64,000 nucleotides of DNA, taken from Cyclobacteriaceae bacterium (lineage in GTDB: Bacteria; Bacteroidota; Bacteroidia; Cytophagales; Cyclobacteriaceae). This document shows positions 6,290 through 15,828 of the stretch, piece by piece; the stretch's first letter is position 1, and each line of letters starts with the position of its first letter. The notes below the pieces were generated by a model. The model was not told the DNA's origin, ran no database searches, and was given only the letters and a program-made list of their open reading frames with translations. The stretch covers positions 248,001-312,000 of the forward strand of contig JAEUTZ010000004.1 of the NCBI GenBank assembly GCA_016787725.1, given 5' to 3'. Both the position numbers and the translations under genes were made by a program.

Positions 6290-7822
6290 ATGACCGATAA
6301 AATATCACAAAAGGAAATCAACAACATTGTATGGAAAGCATGCGACACCTTTCGTGGCGTCATCGATCCCAGTCAATACAAAGACTACATCCTCACCATG
6401 CTCTTTTTAAAGTATGTGAGCGATGTGCACAAAGACAAATACACCGAACACCTCAGCAAATACAAAGGCGATAAGGAGCGTGCAGCACGTGCCATGAAAC
6501 ACGAGCGCTTTGTGGTGCCCGATCATTGTTCGTTCGATTACCTCTATGAACACCGTAACGAAACCAATGTGGGCGAACTCATCAACATTGCGCTGAACGA
6601 CCTTGAAGAAGCCAACCGCGAAAAACTAAGCAGCGAAGATGGCAGCGGTATTTTCCGCAACATTGATTTTAACAGCAGCAACCTGGGCGATGTAAAAGAC
6701 AAAAACACGCGGCTTAAAAATCTGCTCATTGATTTCAGCGATCCGAAACTGGATTTGCGCCCTTCGCACCTGCAAGGTCATGATGTGATTGGCAGCGCCT
6801 ATGAATACCTAATTGCCAACTTTGCCAGTGATGCCGGCAAGAAGGCTGGCGAGTTCTACACACCGGGCGAAGTATCTACCTTAATTGCGCGACTCACCAA
6901 ATCAAAACCCGGTGCGCGCATCTGCGACCCTACGTGTGGTTCGGGCTCGTTACTGATCAAAGCCGGGCAGCAGGTGGGCTCCGACAATTTTTCACTCTAT
7001 GGCCAGGAAGCCAACGGCAGCACGTGGGCGCTGGCGGTGATGAACATGTTTTTGCATGGCTTTGACAATGCCACCGTACGCTGGGGCGATACCATACGCA
7101 ACCCCAAACTGAAAGAAGGCGATGCCCTGATGAAGTTTGACACCGTGGTGGCCAATCCGCCCTTCTCGCTCGACAAGTGGGGAGCCGATGAGGCCGGGGC
7201 CGACAAGTACACGCGCTTCTGGCGCGGCATACCACCCAAGAGTAAAGGCGACTGGGCGTTTATCAGCCACATGATTGAAACACTGAACGAGCACGGCAAG
7301 GCTGGCATTGTAGTGCCACACGGAGTGCTCTTCCGCGGAGCGAGCGAAGGCAAAATACGCCAGAAGACTATGGAAGAAAATTTACTCGAAGCAGTGATTG
7401 GCTTGCCCGCCAACCTCTTCTTTGGCACGGGCATACCGGCAGCGGTGCTGGTGTTTAACAAAGCGAAAGGCAAGAATAAAAACATTTTGTTCATTGATGC
7501 CAGCCAGCATTACGAAGCCGGCAAGAACCAGAACAAACTGCGCAAGGAAGATTTGGATAAAATAGTAGACACCTACCGCGCCTTTAATGAAGGCAGGCTG
7601 CAGGCCGGGGTGGTTGAAGAAAAATACAGCTACGTGGCCACAACCGAAGAGATTGCCGAGAACGACTATAACCTAAATATACCGCGCTATGTAGATACGT
7701 TTGAAGAAGAAGCGGAAGTGAACATTACAAAAGTGCAGGAAGAAATTAACAGGCTGGAAGGCGAATTGAAAAACGTGCAGCAGGAGATGAATAAATATTT
7801 AAAAGAACTGATGCATGGTTAA
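6290..7822 (+). CDS. hsdM: Type I restriction-modification N6-adenine methyltransferase (M subunit)
   Basis: The product is 510 aa, normal for HsdM. An N-terminal helical HsdM_N domain (residues ~5-150) is followed by the methyltransferase fold. GEFYTP precedes motif I, DPTCGSGSL (residues 213-221), the AdoMet-binding loop. Motif IV NPPF is at 289-292 and marks an N6-adenine enzyme. The C-terminal ~40 residues are charged and coiled (KVQEEINRLEGELKNVQQEM) and should contact HsdS. It would methylate host sites as an M2S complex and, with HsdR, cleave unmodified DNA. The stop codon overlaps the next hsdS start by 8 bases, which indicates translational coupling. Confidence 0.97.
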   Translation: MTDKISQKEINNIVWKACDTFRGVIDPSQYKDYILTMLFLKYVSDVHKDKYTEHLSKYKGDKERAARAMKHERFVVPDHCSFDYLYEHRNETNVGELINIALNDLEEANREKLSSEDGSGIFRNIDFNSSNLGDVKDKNTRLKNLLIDFSDPKLDLRPSHLQGHDVIGSAYEYLIANFASDAGKKAGEFYTPGEVSTLIARLTKSKPGARICDPTCGSGSLLIKAGQQVGSDNFSLYGQEANGSTWALAVMNMFLHGFDNATVRWGDTIRNPKLKEGDALMKFDTVVANPPFSLDKWGADEAGADKYTRFWRGIPPKSKGDWAFISHMIETLNEHGKAGIVVPHGVLFRGASEGKIRQKTMEENLLEAVIGLPANLFFGTGIPAAVLVFNKAKGKNKNILFIDASQHYEAGKNQNKLRKEDLDKIVDTYRAFNEGRLQAGVVEEKYSYVATTEEIAENDYNLNIPRYVDTFEEEAEVNITKVQEEINRLEGELKNVQQEMNKYLKELMHG

Positions 7823-9062
7823 GGAAGAGAAAATAAAACCCGGCTACAAACCAAGCCCGCTTGGACCAATACCAAATGATTGGGATGTCAAAGAATTGGG
7901 AAGCCTTGTAAACGAGGAAAGACCAATCTCTTATGGGATAGTGCAAACTGGCGAAAGTATTGAAGGCGGAATTAAATGTATCCGAGTAACAGATATTGTC
8001 GATGGAAAAATTGATCCATCAAATTTGATCACAACCTCAAAGAAGATTAGTGATTCTTATAAAAGAACGTTGCTTAGAAAAGGAGACCTTGTGATGGCTC
8101 TTCGTGGAAAAATTGGCCAAATAGCTCTAATAGACGATCATTTAGTAGGGGCCAATCTAACAAGGGGAGTGGCATTGATCGATCTGAAAGAAGGGTATGA
8201 TAGAATTTTTCTTAAACAGCAAATTTCCTCCGATCGCGCAATTAAAACATTCGAGAAGAGTTTGAATGGTTCGGCTCTTCAAGAATTGTCAATCGGAATT
8301 CTAAGGAAAATTCCAGTCTTAATACCAAATCAATTAAGAGAACAAACCGCCATTGCCAACTTGCTCAGCACGTGGGACAAAGCCATTAACACATTTACCC
8401 AACTCATTGCCCAAAAAGAGCTGCGCAAAAAATGGCTGATGCAGCAGTTGCTTACGGGCAAAAAAAGGTTGAAGGGGTTTGAAGGGGAGGTAAAACTAAA
8501 ACTTGTTGAACATTATCTAAAAGAAATTTCGGAGAGAAATAAAGACTTGAAAATCACCAATGTTTTATCTGTCACTAATTCAAAAGGATTTATAAACCAG
8601 GCTGACCAGTTCGACAGGGTTGTCGCTAGTGAAGATGCCACGAACTATAAAATTGTAAGGAAAGGGCAATTTGCTTACAACCCGTCTAGGGTTAATGTTG
8701 GGTCGCTGGATTTATTGAGAGTTTTTGAAAGTGGGATATTAAGTCCGATGTATGTTGTTTTTGAAACAGATAAATCTCATTTGTTACCCGATTATTTCTA
8801 TTACCAATTGAAAACACATTGGTTTTATGGACACATTCCCATGTTTGTACAAGGTAGCGTAAGGGATAGTTTGTCTTTTGATGGTCTTTGTTCAATGAAA
8901 TTCTTTATTCCTTCAATAGGAGAGCAATCCGCCATTGCTAGCGTATTGCAATCAGCTGATGCCGAACTAAACCTGCTTCGCCAAAAGCTGGATAAACTCA
9001 AAGAACAGAAGAAGGGGTTGATGCAGGTGTTGTTAACAGGGAAGAAAAGACTAAAATTATGA
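7815..9062 (+). CDS. hsdS: Type I restriction-modification specificity subunit (two TRDs)
   Basis: The protein is 415 aa with the usual two-part plan. TRD1 lies at ~residues 15-185, a first conserved helix ends in LLTGKKRLKGF (~212-225), TRD2 lies at ~225-375, and a second conserved helix ends in LLTGKKRLKL at the C terminus. Each TRD should read one half of a bipartite DNA site. The TRD coding stretches are clearly more AT-rich than hsdM next door, as expected for domains swapped by horizontal transfer. The ATG at 7815 overlaps the hsdM stop. The two LLTGKKRL helices are the natural points for TRD exchange. Confidence 0.93.
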   Translation: MVKEEKIKPGYKPSPLGPIPNDWDVKELGSLVNEERPISYGIVQTGESIEGGIKCIRVTDIVDGKIDPSNLITTSKKISDSYKRTLLRKGDLVMALRGKIGQIALIDDHLVGANLTRGVALIDLKEGYDRIFLKQQISSDRAIKTFEKSLNGSALQELSIGILRKIPVLIPNQLREQTAIANLLSTWDKAINTFTQLIAQKELRKKWLMQQLLTGKKRLKGFEGEVKLKLVEHYLKEISERNKDLKITNVLSVTNSKGFINQADQFDRVVASEDATNYKIVRKGQFAYNPSRVNVGSLDLLRVFESGILSPMYVVFETDKSHLLPDYFYYQLKTHWFYGHIPMFVQGSVRDSLSFDGLCSMKFFIPSIGEQSAIASVLQSADAELNLLRQKLDKLKEQKKGLMQVLLTGKKRLKL

Positions 9063-9066
9063 CCAT

Positions 9067-9294
9067 ATGAAAAACTATCATTTAACAAAGGAAGACGACC
9101 AATGGAAATTGAAACAGGAAAGAGCCGAGCGCTCAAGTAAAACTTATTCAACAAAGGAAGAAGCCCTGAAGAAGGCACCTGACTTTGTAAGAGAACAAGG
9201 GGGCGGATCATTAAAGATTCACAAAGAGAACGGTAGAATTCAAGAAGAAAGGACCTATCCTAAGAGTGCTGATCCCAAAAAGAGTAAGGGATAA
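9067..9294 (+). CDS. DUF2188 domain protein
   Basis: This 75-aa, very hydrophilic protein has the DUF2188 layout: NYHLTKEDDQWKLK, then alternating basic and Ser/Thr residues, then a GSLKIHKENGRIQEERTYP end. The function of the family is unknown; small DUF2188 proteins often occur in accessory loci. It starts 4 bases after hsdS and 16 bases before the DUF3800 gene, so it belongs to the hsd transcript. Confidence 0.8.
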   Translation: MKNYHLTKEDDQWKLKQERAERSSKTYSTKEEALKKAPDFVREQGGGSLKIHKENGRIQEERTYPKSADPKKSKG

Positions 9295-9310
9295 AAATGA
9301 AATATAGGTC

Positions 9311-10060
9311 ATGCATTTGATGTATGTAGATGAAAGTGGGGATCCGGGCCGGACTACTTATAGTTCACCGCATTATATCCTGTCTGGCCTTATTGTGGGT
9401 CAGCATGATTGGAATAGGTGCCTTGACAGATTGAAAGAATATCGAAGGTTACTGAAGGCTACCTACAATTTAAACCAACGGGTGGAGATTCATGCCACAG
9501 AGCTAATTCGGATTAACGAAATAGAATCATACCGCCTTATTCGAAAGTCAGATAGAGTAAAGATATTAAAGGATTATTGTCAGCAATTGCCGATCATTTT
9601 TGATTGTGGAAAAGTCATTAATATTTGCCTCAAGAAAGATGAATTTGAAGGCGAACATGACTTTCAATTGATTGCCTGGAGGCGCCTGATTGAGCGATAT
9701 GACCGATATTTGAAGAAGGTTGTGAAAGATAACGGCATCATTATTTCAGATGATACGGATGGGCACAGGGTGATTCAGTTACTGAGGAAAATGAGAAAAT
9801 ATAATCCGGTGGCCTCACATTTTACCGATGCTCCCTACAACGCACCATCCGATAGCATAATTGAAGACATATTTTCCCGATCTTCTCACCACTCGTATTT
9901 TATTCAATCGGTAGATATCATTGCGCATTTGCTGTATAGGAGAGAGTACCCGAAAGGAAGTTTGAAAAAGTTTCAATTGGAAAGGCAATTTGAAAAGCTT
10001 GAGCCTATTCTATTGAAAGAGGCATCCAAGACAGACCCCTTAGGAATTGTTAGAAAATAA
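9311..10060 (+). CDS. DUF3800 domain protein, predicted RNase H-like fold
   Basis: The product is 249 aa and starts MHLMYVDESGDPG, the signature of DUF3800; the acidic DES residues are thought to belong to an RNase H-like active site. A later acidic pair (IIISDDTDG, ~residues 154-162) and SVDIIAH (~214-220) fit the remaining family motifs. Members are common in phages, defence islands and R-M loci, but no biochemical role is settled. It is the last gene before a strong terminator, between hsdS and hsdR. It may be cargo or a helper of the R-M system (inference). Confidence 0.88.
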   Translation: MHLMYVDESGDPGRTTYSSPHYILSGLIVGQHDWNRCLDRLKEYRRLLKATYNLNQRVEIHATELIRINEIESYRLIRKSDRVKILKDYCQQLPIIFDCGKVINICLKKDEFEGEHDFQLIAWRRLIERYDRYLKKVVKDNGIIISDDTDGHRVIQLLRKMRKYNPVASHFTDAPYNAPSDSIIEDIFSRSSHHSYFIQSVDIIAHLLYRREYPKGSLKKFQLERQFEKLEPILLKEASKTDPLGIVRK

Positions 10061-10090
10061 AAAAACCCCGGTTAAAAACCGGGGATTTAT
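10061..10090 (+). terminator. Rho-independent terminator after the hsdM-hsdS-DUF3800 operon
   Basis: CCCCGGTT (10066-10073) pairs perfectly with AACCGGGG (10077-10084) around an AAA loop and is followed by ATTTAT. It begins right after the DUF3800 stop and separates hsdR from the modification genes. Confidence 0.9.
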
Positions 10091-10229
10091 TGCGGCCCGA
10101 TAACCCCAAGCGGAGGCTACCAGGTCGGCTTATTTTGAAGGCAATCTAAACTGCCCTTAGAAACGCGTTGATGGCTCAAAGTAATGTAAAAACGGAATAA
10201 ATCGCAAATGAGTTTCAATTTGACTTGTT

Positions 10230-13200
10230 ATGGAAACACCCTCCTTTAAAGAAGACCACATTAGCCAGCTACCCGCCTTGCAATTTTTGCAGAAACTGGG
10301 CTATACCTACCTAACCCAGGCCGAGGCATTAAAACTGCGTGGTGAGAAAACGACCAATGTGCTGCTGGAAGATGTGCTTCGCAAACAATTGAAGGAGATC
10401 AATTCCATCCGCATCAGTTCCACCAAAACTTCGGTGTTCAGCGATGCCAATATTGAAAACGGCATCCAGGCATTGAAAGACCTGCCCATGCACGAGGGCT
10501 ACATCCATGCCAGCGAGGCAGCCTATAATTTATTAACACTCGGCAAGGCGCTGGAGCAAAGCATTGATGGTGATAAAAAGAGTTTCACGCTGCAATACAT
10601 TGATTGGGCCACTCCGCAAAACAATGTATTTCACGTCACCGAAGAATACAGCGTGATGCGCAGCAACAGCAAAGAGCATTACCGCCCCGATATTGTACTT
10701 TTTATAAACGGCATACCGGTGTGCATCATCGAGTGCAAGCGGCCTGATATGAAGGAGCCGCTGGAGCAGGCCATTTCGCAACACCTGCGCAACCAGCAGG
10801 AAGATGGCGTGCGCTCGTTATATGTATATTCACAACTGGTGCTGGGCATTGCCACCGAACAAGCGGCTTATGCCACAAATGGCACTACCGAGGAGTTCTG
10901 GGCGAAGTGGCAGGAGAAATTTAATTCGCAGGAAGAAGAGAAGCGATACAACGAAACTCTGCAAACCATAAAAAATACGCCACTCACAATAGCGCAAAAG
11001 GATAAATTATTCAGTGATCGTTTCCGCTATGTACGGCAGCATTTCGATTCATTTGAGAAAGAGAGCATATTGCCTACCACGCAAGACATTTATCTGTACA
11101 ATTTGTGCCGGCCCGAGCGCTTGCTTGAATTGGTTTTTAACAATATCATCTTCGATAATGGGGAAAAGAAGATAGCCCGCTACCAGCAATACTTTGCCAT
11201 CAAGAAAACGTTGCAACGCATTATTCACCCGCAGGAAGGTAAACGACAGGGTGGTGTAATCTGGCATACACAGGGCAGTGGCAAGTCACTCACAATGGTG
11301 ATGCTGGCCCAGGCTATTGCCATGGAGAGAAGCATCCGCAACCCTAAGATCATTTTGGTGACCGATCGCATTGATCTGGATGATCAGATCACCAAAACAT
11401 TTCAGAAGTGTGGTCGCACGGTAGAGAATGCAACCACTGGCCAGCGCTTAATCGAATTACTGGAAAGTAAAAGCGATGCGGTTGTCACCACCATCATCAA
11501 CAAGTTTGATGCTGCAGTAAAGAAATTAAAGCAGCCTCTTTTATCTCCTGATATTTTTGTGTTGGTAGATGAAGGACACCGCAGTCAGCACGGCATGTTC
11601 AATATTGATATGCAAAAGACCCTGCCCAATGCCTGCTACATTGCCATGACGGGTACACCACTTTTCAAAAAGGATAAAAGCACAGCGCTGAAGTTTGGTG
11701 GCATTATTGATTCATACACAGTAGATCAGGCTGTGAAAGACAAGGCGGTAGTCCCGTTGCTTTATGAAGGCCGTTATGCGGTGCAGAAAGTAAATGAAGC
11801 ACCGATTGACAATTTCTTTAGTATGATCAGTGAACCGCTCACCGATTATCAGAAGGCAGATTTGAAACGAAAGTTCAGCCGGGCTGATCAGTTGAACATA
11901 GCCGAACAAAAAATCTACGCCATCGTGTGGGACATCAGTCTTCACTATCGCGATAGCTGGAAAGGCACGCCATTCAAGGGCCAGCTGGTTTGTCAGAGTA
12001 AAGATGCCGCGATCAAATACAAAACGTATCTGGATGAAATTGGAATTGTAAGTACCGAACTACTCATTTCACCACCCGATGACCGCGAAGGAGAAGATAG
12101 CGCGTTTGCGAAATCAAGTGATCGCGTCAAGCAATTCTGGGCAAAAATGATGGATGAACATGGCACACCCAAGAAGTACCAGGACAACATCATTAACCGG
12201 TTTAAAAATGCTGCGCAACCTGAGATTATCATCGTAGTGGATAAACTGCTCACCGGCTTTGATGAACCGAAGAATACGGTGTTATACCTCACCCGCAGTT
12301 TGAAAGGGCACACGTTGTTGCAGGCCATTGCTCGCGTGAATCGCGTGTGCCATGACAAAGAGTTTGGCTACATCATTGACTACTACGGAGTGTTGGGCGA
12401 ACTGGATAGTGCATTGGAATTGTATTCGTCACTGCAGGAGTTTGACGAGGCCGATTTGCAAGGCACACTGACCGATATAAGCGCGGAAATAAAAAAGCTG
12501 CCGCAGAAGCATGCCGAGGTGTGTGACATTTTCAAAACCATTGCCAACAAACGTGATGCAGAAGCCTATTCACAATTGTTGCGTGACGATGCGATTCGCG
12601 TAGTATTCTATGACAAGCTCGCTGCTTTTGCCAAAGCGTTAAAACTGGCAATGTCATCCATTCAGTTTCACAGGGAAGTAGAAGCGAAAGTAATCGATCG
12701 CTATAAAGACGATCTGTCATTCTTTTTAAAGCTGCGCGCCAGTGTGATTCAGCGCTATTCCGATGCGGTGGATTATAGCCAATATGAAGGCCAAATCCAG
12801 AAACTGATTGACACGCATATTCAGACGGATGAAGTCAAGGTGATTACCGAGCTGGTGAACATCTTTGATAAAGATAAATTCCAGGCCGAAGTAGAGAAAA
12901 CCGAAGGTGTTGCCGCCAAAGCGGATAAGATTGCTTCGCGCACATCCAAGCACATCAGCGAGAAGATGGAGGAAGACCCGGCTTTCTATCGGAAGTTTTC
13001 AGAAATGCTGAAAGATACTATTCGTGAGTATGAAGAACATCGCATCAATGAAGTGCAATATTTGAATAAGGTGAAGGAGATCATGGATGCCGTGTTGAGT
13101 CATACTGACTCAGACATGCCAGAAATCCTGAAAGGCAGAGAAGCGGCCAAAGCTTTTTATGGCCTTACGATGGAATCACTGAGCGAGAAGATTCAGGACA

Positions 13201-13454
13201 AGGACACGCGTAAAGAAATTGCCATACAAACCGCCCTGCGCATAGATGAATTAATTGAGAATGCTGTACTGGATCATGGCAAACCAATTATTGACTGGCA
13301 GTACAAATCAAACATCACGGGAAAGTTACAAATCGACATTGGTGATTACCTGATCGATGAAGTGCGTGATAAGTACAACATTGGTTTGTCCTTTGGCGAA
13401 ATGGACGCCATTGCAGAAAAGTGTATTGAGGTTGCAAAAGTACGGCACAGGTAA
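10230..13454 (+). CDS. hsdR: Type I restriction endonuclease, R subunit
   Basis: The product is 1,074 aa, a normal length for HsdR. The N-terminal nuclease domain has a PD-(D/E)xK site: Asp154 in RPDIVLF and Glu168-x-Lys170 in IIECK. The superfamily 2 translocase follows: Walker A QGSGKS at 348-353, DEGH at 447-450, MTGTPLF soon after, and the second RecA lobe with LLTGFDEP and QAIARVNR. A long helical C-terminal region should bind the MTase core. It uses ATP to pull DNA and cut unmethylated molecules. A terminator and ~140 non-coding bases precede it, so it probably has its own promoter, which lets modification run ahead of restriction. The next gene overlaps its stop by one base. Confidence 0.97.
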   Translation: METPSFKEDHISQLPALQFLQKLGYTYLTQAEALKLRGEKTTNVLLEDVLRKQLKEINSIRISSTKTSVFSDANIENGIQALKDLPMHEGYIHASEAAYNLLTLGKALEQSIDGDKKSFTLQYIDWATPQNNVFHVTEEYSVMRSNSKEHYRPDIVLFINGIPVCIIECKRPDMKEPLEQAISQHLRNQQEDGVRSLYVYSQLVLGIATEQAAYATNGTTEEFWAKWQEKFNSQEEEKRYNETLQTIKNTPLTIAQKDKLFSDRFRYVRQHFDSFEKESILPTTQDIYLYNLCRPERLLELVFNNIIFDNGEKKIARYQQYFAIKKTLQRIIHPQEGKRQGGVIWHTQGSGKSLTMVMLAQAIAMERSIRNPKIILVTDRIDLDDQITKTFQKCGRTVENATTGQRLIELLESKSDAVVTTIINKFDAAVKKLKQPLLSPDIFVLVDEGHRSQHGMFNIDMQKTLPNACYIAMTGTPLFKKDKSTALKFGGIIDSYTVDQAVKDKAVVPLLYEGRYAVQKVNEAPIDNFFSMISEPLTDYQKADLKRKFSRADQLNIAEQKIYAIVWDISLHYRDSWKGTPFKGQLVCQSKDAAIKYKTYLDEIGIVSTELLISPPDDREGEDSAFAKSSDRVKQFWAKMMDEHGTPKKYQDNIINRFKNAAQPEIIIVVDKLLTGFDEPKNTVLYLTRSLKGHTLLQAIARVNRVCHDKEFGYIIDYYGVLGELDSALELYSSLQEFDEADLQGTLTDISAEIKKLPQKHAEVCDIFKTIANKRDAEAYSQLLRDDAIRVVFYDKLAAFAKALKLAMSSIQFHREVEAKVIDRYKDDLSFFLKLRASVIQRYSDAVDYSQYEGQIQKLIDTHIQTDEVKVITELVNIFDKDKFQAEVEKTEGVAAKADKIASRTSKHISEKMEEDPAFYRKFSEMLKDTIREYEEHRINEVQYLNKVKEIMDAVLSHTDSDMPEILKGREAAKAFYGLTMESLSEKIQDKDTRKEIAIQTALRIDELIENAVLDHGKPIIDWQYKSNITGKLQIDIGDYLIDEVRDKYNIGLSFGEMDAIAEKCIEVAKVRHR

Positions 13455-14149
13455 TGGAGCATCGCATTCAGTTTGGTTCGAAGGAAATTGTTTATCAGCT
13501 AACCTACTCTAAAAGAAAGTCGCTGGGCATTACCATTACTCCAGCGTTACACGTATTGGTAACAGCACCGGAGGGTGCTTCAGTGGAACGAATTGAAGCG
13601 ATTGTAAGAAAACGTGCACCGTGGATTATCAGCCAGGAGAATTTCTTTTTGAGTTTCCATCCCAAGACTCCGGCACGGAAATATGTAGGCGGTGAAAGTC
13701 ATTTGTATCTTGGACGTCAATACATCTTGAGAATTAATGAAGGGAAGAAAAATGATATTCATCGAAAGCGCAATACAATTGAAGTAACAGTTAAGAGCAG
13801 GGCTCAGGTAAAAAAGGTGTTATTGAATTGGTATCGCCTTCAGGCAAAAGAAAAGTTTGGTGAGCTAGCGGAACCATGGATTGAAGAATTCAGACAGTAT
13901 AGAGTGAAACCCACAGGCATTTATTTACAAAACATGCCCACGCGCTGGGGCAGTTGTACACCAAACGGAAAAATCATTTTGAATCCGGAGTTGATCAAAG
14001 CTCCGAAGCGATGCATTGAGTATGTAATTATCCACGAGTTGTGTCATTTGGTGCATCATGACCACACCCAGAAGTTCTTTGATCTTCAAAAGAAAGTAAT
14101 GCCTGATTGGGTGAGGTGGAAGAATAAGTTGGAAAAGTTGTTAGCGTAG
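13454..14149 (+). CDS. YgjP-like M48-type metallopeptidase (DUF45)
   Basis: The protein is 231 aa. The zinc motif HELCH is at residues 194-198, followed by a further His pair (LVHHDH) and FFDL, as in the YgjP/SprT-like group. Upstream, MPTRWGSCTPNGKIILNP is the family signature just before the catalytic helix. The start ATG overlaps the hsdR stop (TAATG), indicating translational coupling. YgjP-like genes often follow hsdR in type I loci; a role in processing or turnover of R-M proteins has been suggested from context only. No signal peptide, so cytoplasmic. Confidence 0.92.
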   Translation: MEHRIQFGSKEIVYQLTYSKRKSLGITITPALHVLVTAPEGASVERIEAIVRKRAPWIISQENFFLSFHPKTPARKYVGGESHLYLGRQYILRINEGKKNDIHRKRNTIEVTVKSRAQVKKVLLNWYRLQAKEKFGELAEPWIEEFRQYRVKPTGIYLQNMPTRWGSCTPNGKIILNPELIKAPKRCIEYVIIHELCHLVHHDHTQKFFDLQKKVMPDWVRWKNKLEKLLA

Positions 14150-14185
14150 TATCATAAATCTGTATTTTATAGTCCAAGTAAACCT

Positions 14186-14800
14186 ATGAAACCAATAACT
14201 AAGACAAAGCCAGCATTACAAATCAATTCAGTCGTAGAAACTGAAAAGCGACTTTATAATATCATTAAGATTTATAAGAAACACAAAGCCGATAATCCCG
14301 ATTCCTGGATTGAGTTTGCTAAAAGTCAGGTAAACTTAAAAGAAGCAATAAGAGTTTCATCACTATCCATTAATCAAAGTAACAAGCGCCACCCACATCA
14401 ATATCGACTTGAGCAAAAAACCTTGAATGCAACCTGTGATGAGCTTTTGCTTATTGAACGCAAGCTTAAGGCCGCCAGAACATTTGATGAACTCTATCAA
14501 CTCATTATGTCTATTGATGTATATGGCCTGGGTCCATTAACCCGTTATGATATCGCCACCCGCATCGGAGCATATCTGAAATTATATCCGGATCGTATTT
14601 ATCTGCATGCCGGTACCAGGACAGGTGCTAAAAAGCTTCTTGGAAAAGTGGATGGAGAATACATTCTCAAAAGCGATCTGCCTAAGCCTTTTCGCAGTCG
14701 TGAGGTAACCTGTTCAGAGATAGAAGATATTCTATGTATTTTTAAAGATCAGTTTAATGGTATTGATCCTCGTCTACTTTTAGTAAAATCAAAGTGTTGA
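14186..14800 (+). CDS. Hypothetical protein next to the R-M locus
   Basis: The product is 204 aa with no signal peptide or membrane segment. The N-terminal half is helical and basic. The centre reads YGLGPLTRYDIATRIGAYL and then GTRTGAKKLLG, a pattern of short helices and Gly-rich turns that could be a nucleic-acid-binding helix-hairpin-helix. This is a weak resemblance, not an identification. It starts 36 bases after the metallopeptidase gene in the same direction and ends 20 bases before a convergent unknown gene. Base composition is AT-rich, like the TRD parts of hsdS, which suits acquired DNA. Confidence 0.7.
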   Translation: MKPITKTKPALQINSVVETEKRLYNIIKIYKKHKADNPDSWIEFAKSQVNLKEAIRVSSLSINQSNKRHPHQYRLEQKTLNATCDELLLIERKLKAARTFDELYQLIMSIDVYGLGPLTRYDIATRIGAYLKLYPDRIYLHAGTRTGAKKLLGKVDGEYILKSDLPKPFRSREVTCSEIEDILCIFKDQFNGIDPRLLLVKSKC

Positions 14801-14820
14801 TTCAAAACCTGAGAGGTGGA

Positions 14821-15720
14821 TTAGAGCCTTAACTTCTTTTTGAATATTCTCTGAAAATCTTTCTCAATCCTATAGGCTTCAGCGCGGCAAGTGATTAAAT
14901 CTTTTAAGAAAACCAGGTATTCCTTTCTACGAAAGAAATCCATATCTATTGATTTCGAGATGCTGAAAAAGGGGACAGACACGCTTATTGACCAACTATG
15001 GTTATCATCTACTTTGCGTCCAAATGCTTTTTTCACTAGGTATTCAATATCGTTCTCAAATTTCCCAGCTCCCTGGGTTGTTGAAGTGATTTGTTCGATT
15101 TCAGATATAACCTTTCTGATTTTTCCATCCGATTTAAGTTGCATGATTACCTTAAGCAAGTCTTCTCTAGTTGAGGCTTCGGAAAGTACATATTGTGTAG
15201 GTGATGGAAATTGAAAATTGCGCTTGATACCAGTTTTAGTCTTATTGAGCAGTGAATTATTTGTCTCGTGAATTATTTTTTTATCGATTTCCCTCAGAGT
15301 TTCAACCAATACGTTATCAACACTTTCAGTATAGTTTGTGATTTCTTCAGACCTTTCGGGGCATACTAATAAATCTGATTCATATGACCTTGAAGCCAAT
15401 AAATAATTACTAATACCCTTGTCCTCATAGCTGGCAGGGCTATTCCAATTAACGTTTAATTCATCGAGTTGAACTCCCTCTATGAAAGCGCTGGCATTGG
15501 TTTCGAACCAGCTAAATCTTTTCCAATCTTTTTCAAAACCATTTATTGGGAAGTAGGAATCTTCGTAAAGTAGAAGGGCAGTAATAAAATTAGATAGGCC
15601 CCCAAGGTTTTTGATTAATGAGTCATGTTTACTTTGATCTAAATCATTTGTGCTTTCCAATAGTACACCAGCATGTTCGAGCGACCAATTGTCAATTATG
15701 CATTTCTTTGGATAGCTCAT
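14821..15720 (-). CDS. Hypothetical protein, AT-rich accessory gene
   Basis: The product is 299 aa, acidic in the N-terminal half and basic at the C terminus (KDFQRIFKKKLRL). There is no signal peptide and no clear membrane helix. The region around residues 140-230 is predicted helical, and a short hydrophobic stretch VSVPFFSISKSI lies near residue 250. I recognise no domain. It is convergent with the 14186 gene and markedly more AT-rich than the next chromosomal gene. It marks the right end of the R-M island and might be an extra defence or toxin gene; that is a guess from position. Confidence 0.65.
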   Translation of the reverse strand: MSYPKKCIIDNWSLEHAGVLLESTNDLDQSKHDSLIKNLGGLSNFITALLLYEDSYFPINGFEKDWKRFSWFETNASAFIEGVQLDELNVNWNSPASYEDKGISNYLLASRSYESDLLVCPERSEEITNYTESVDNVLVETLREIDKKIIHETNNSLLNKTKTGIKRNFQFPSPTQYVLSEASTREDLLKVIMQLKSDGKIRKVISEIEQITSTTQGAGKFENDIEYLVKKAFGRKVDDNHSWSISVSVPFFSISKSIDMDFFRRKEYLVFLKDLITCRAEAYRIEKDFQRIFKKKLRL

Positions 15721-15828
15721 TTCATAACTCTTGTGGATAAAGCTAAGTTAATCATTTTGTCTTTGGTGGTGTTATCATCGCCCAATCTCACTGTAGCTTT
15801 TGGCTGAATTTAGAACTACCGGCCCCCG

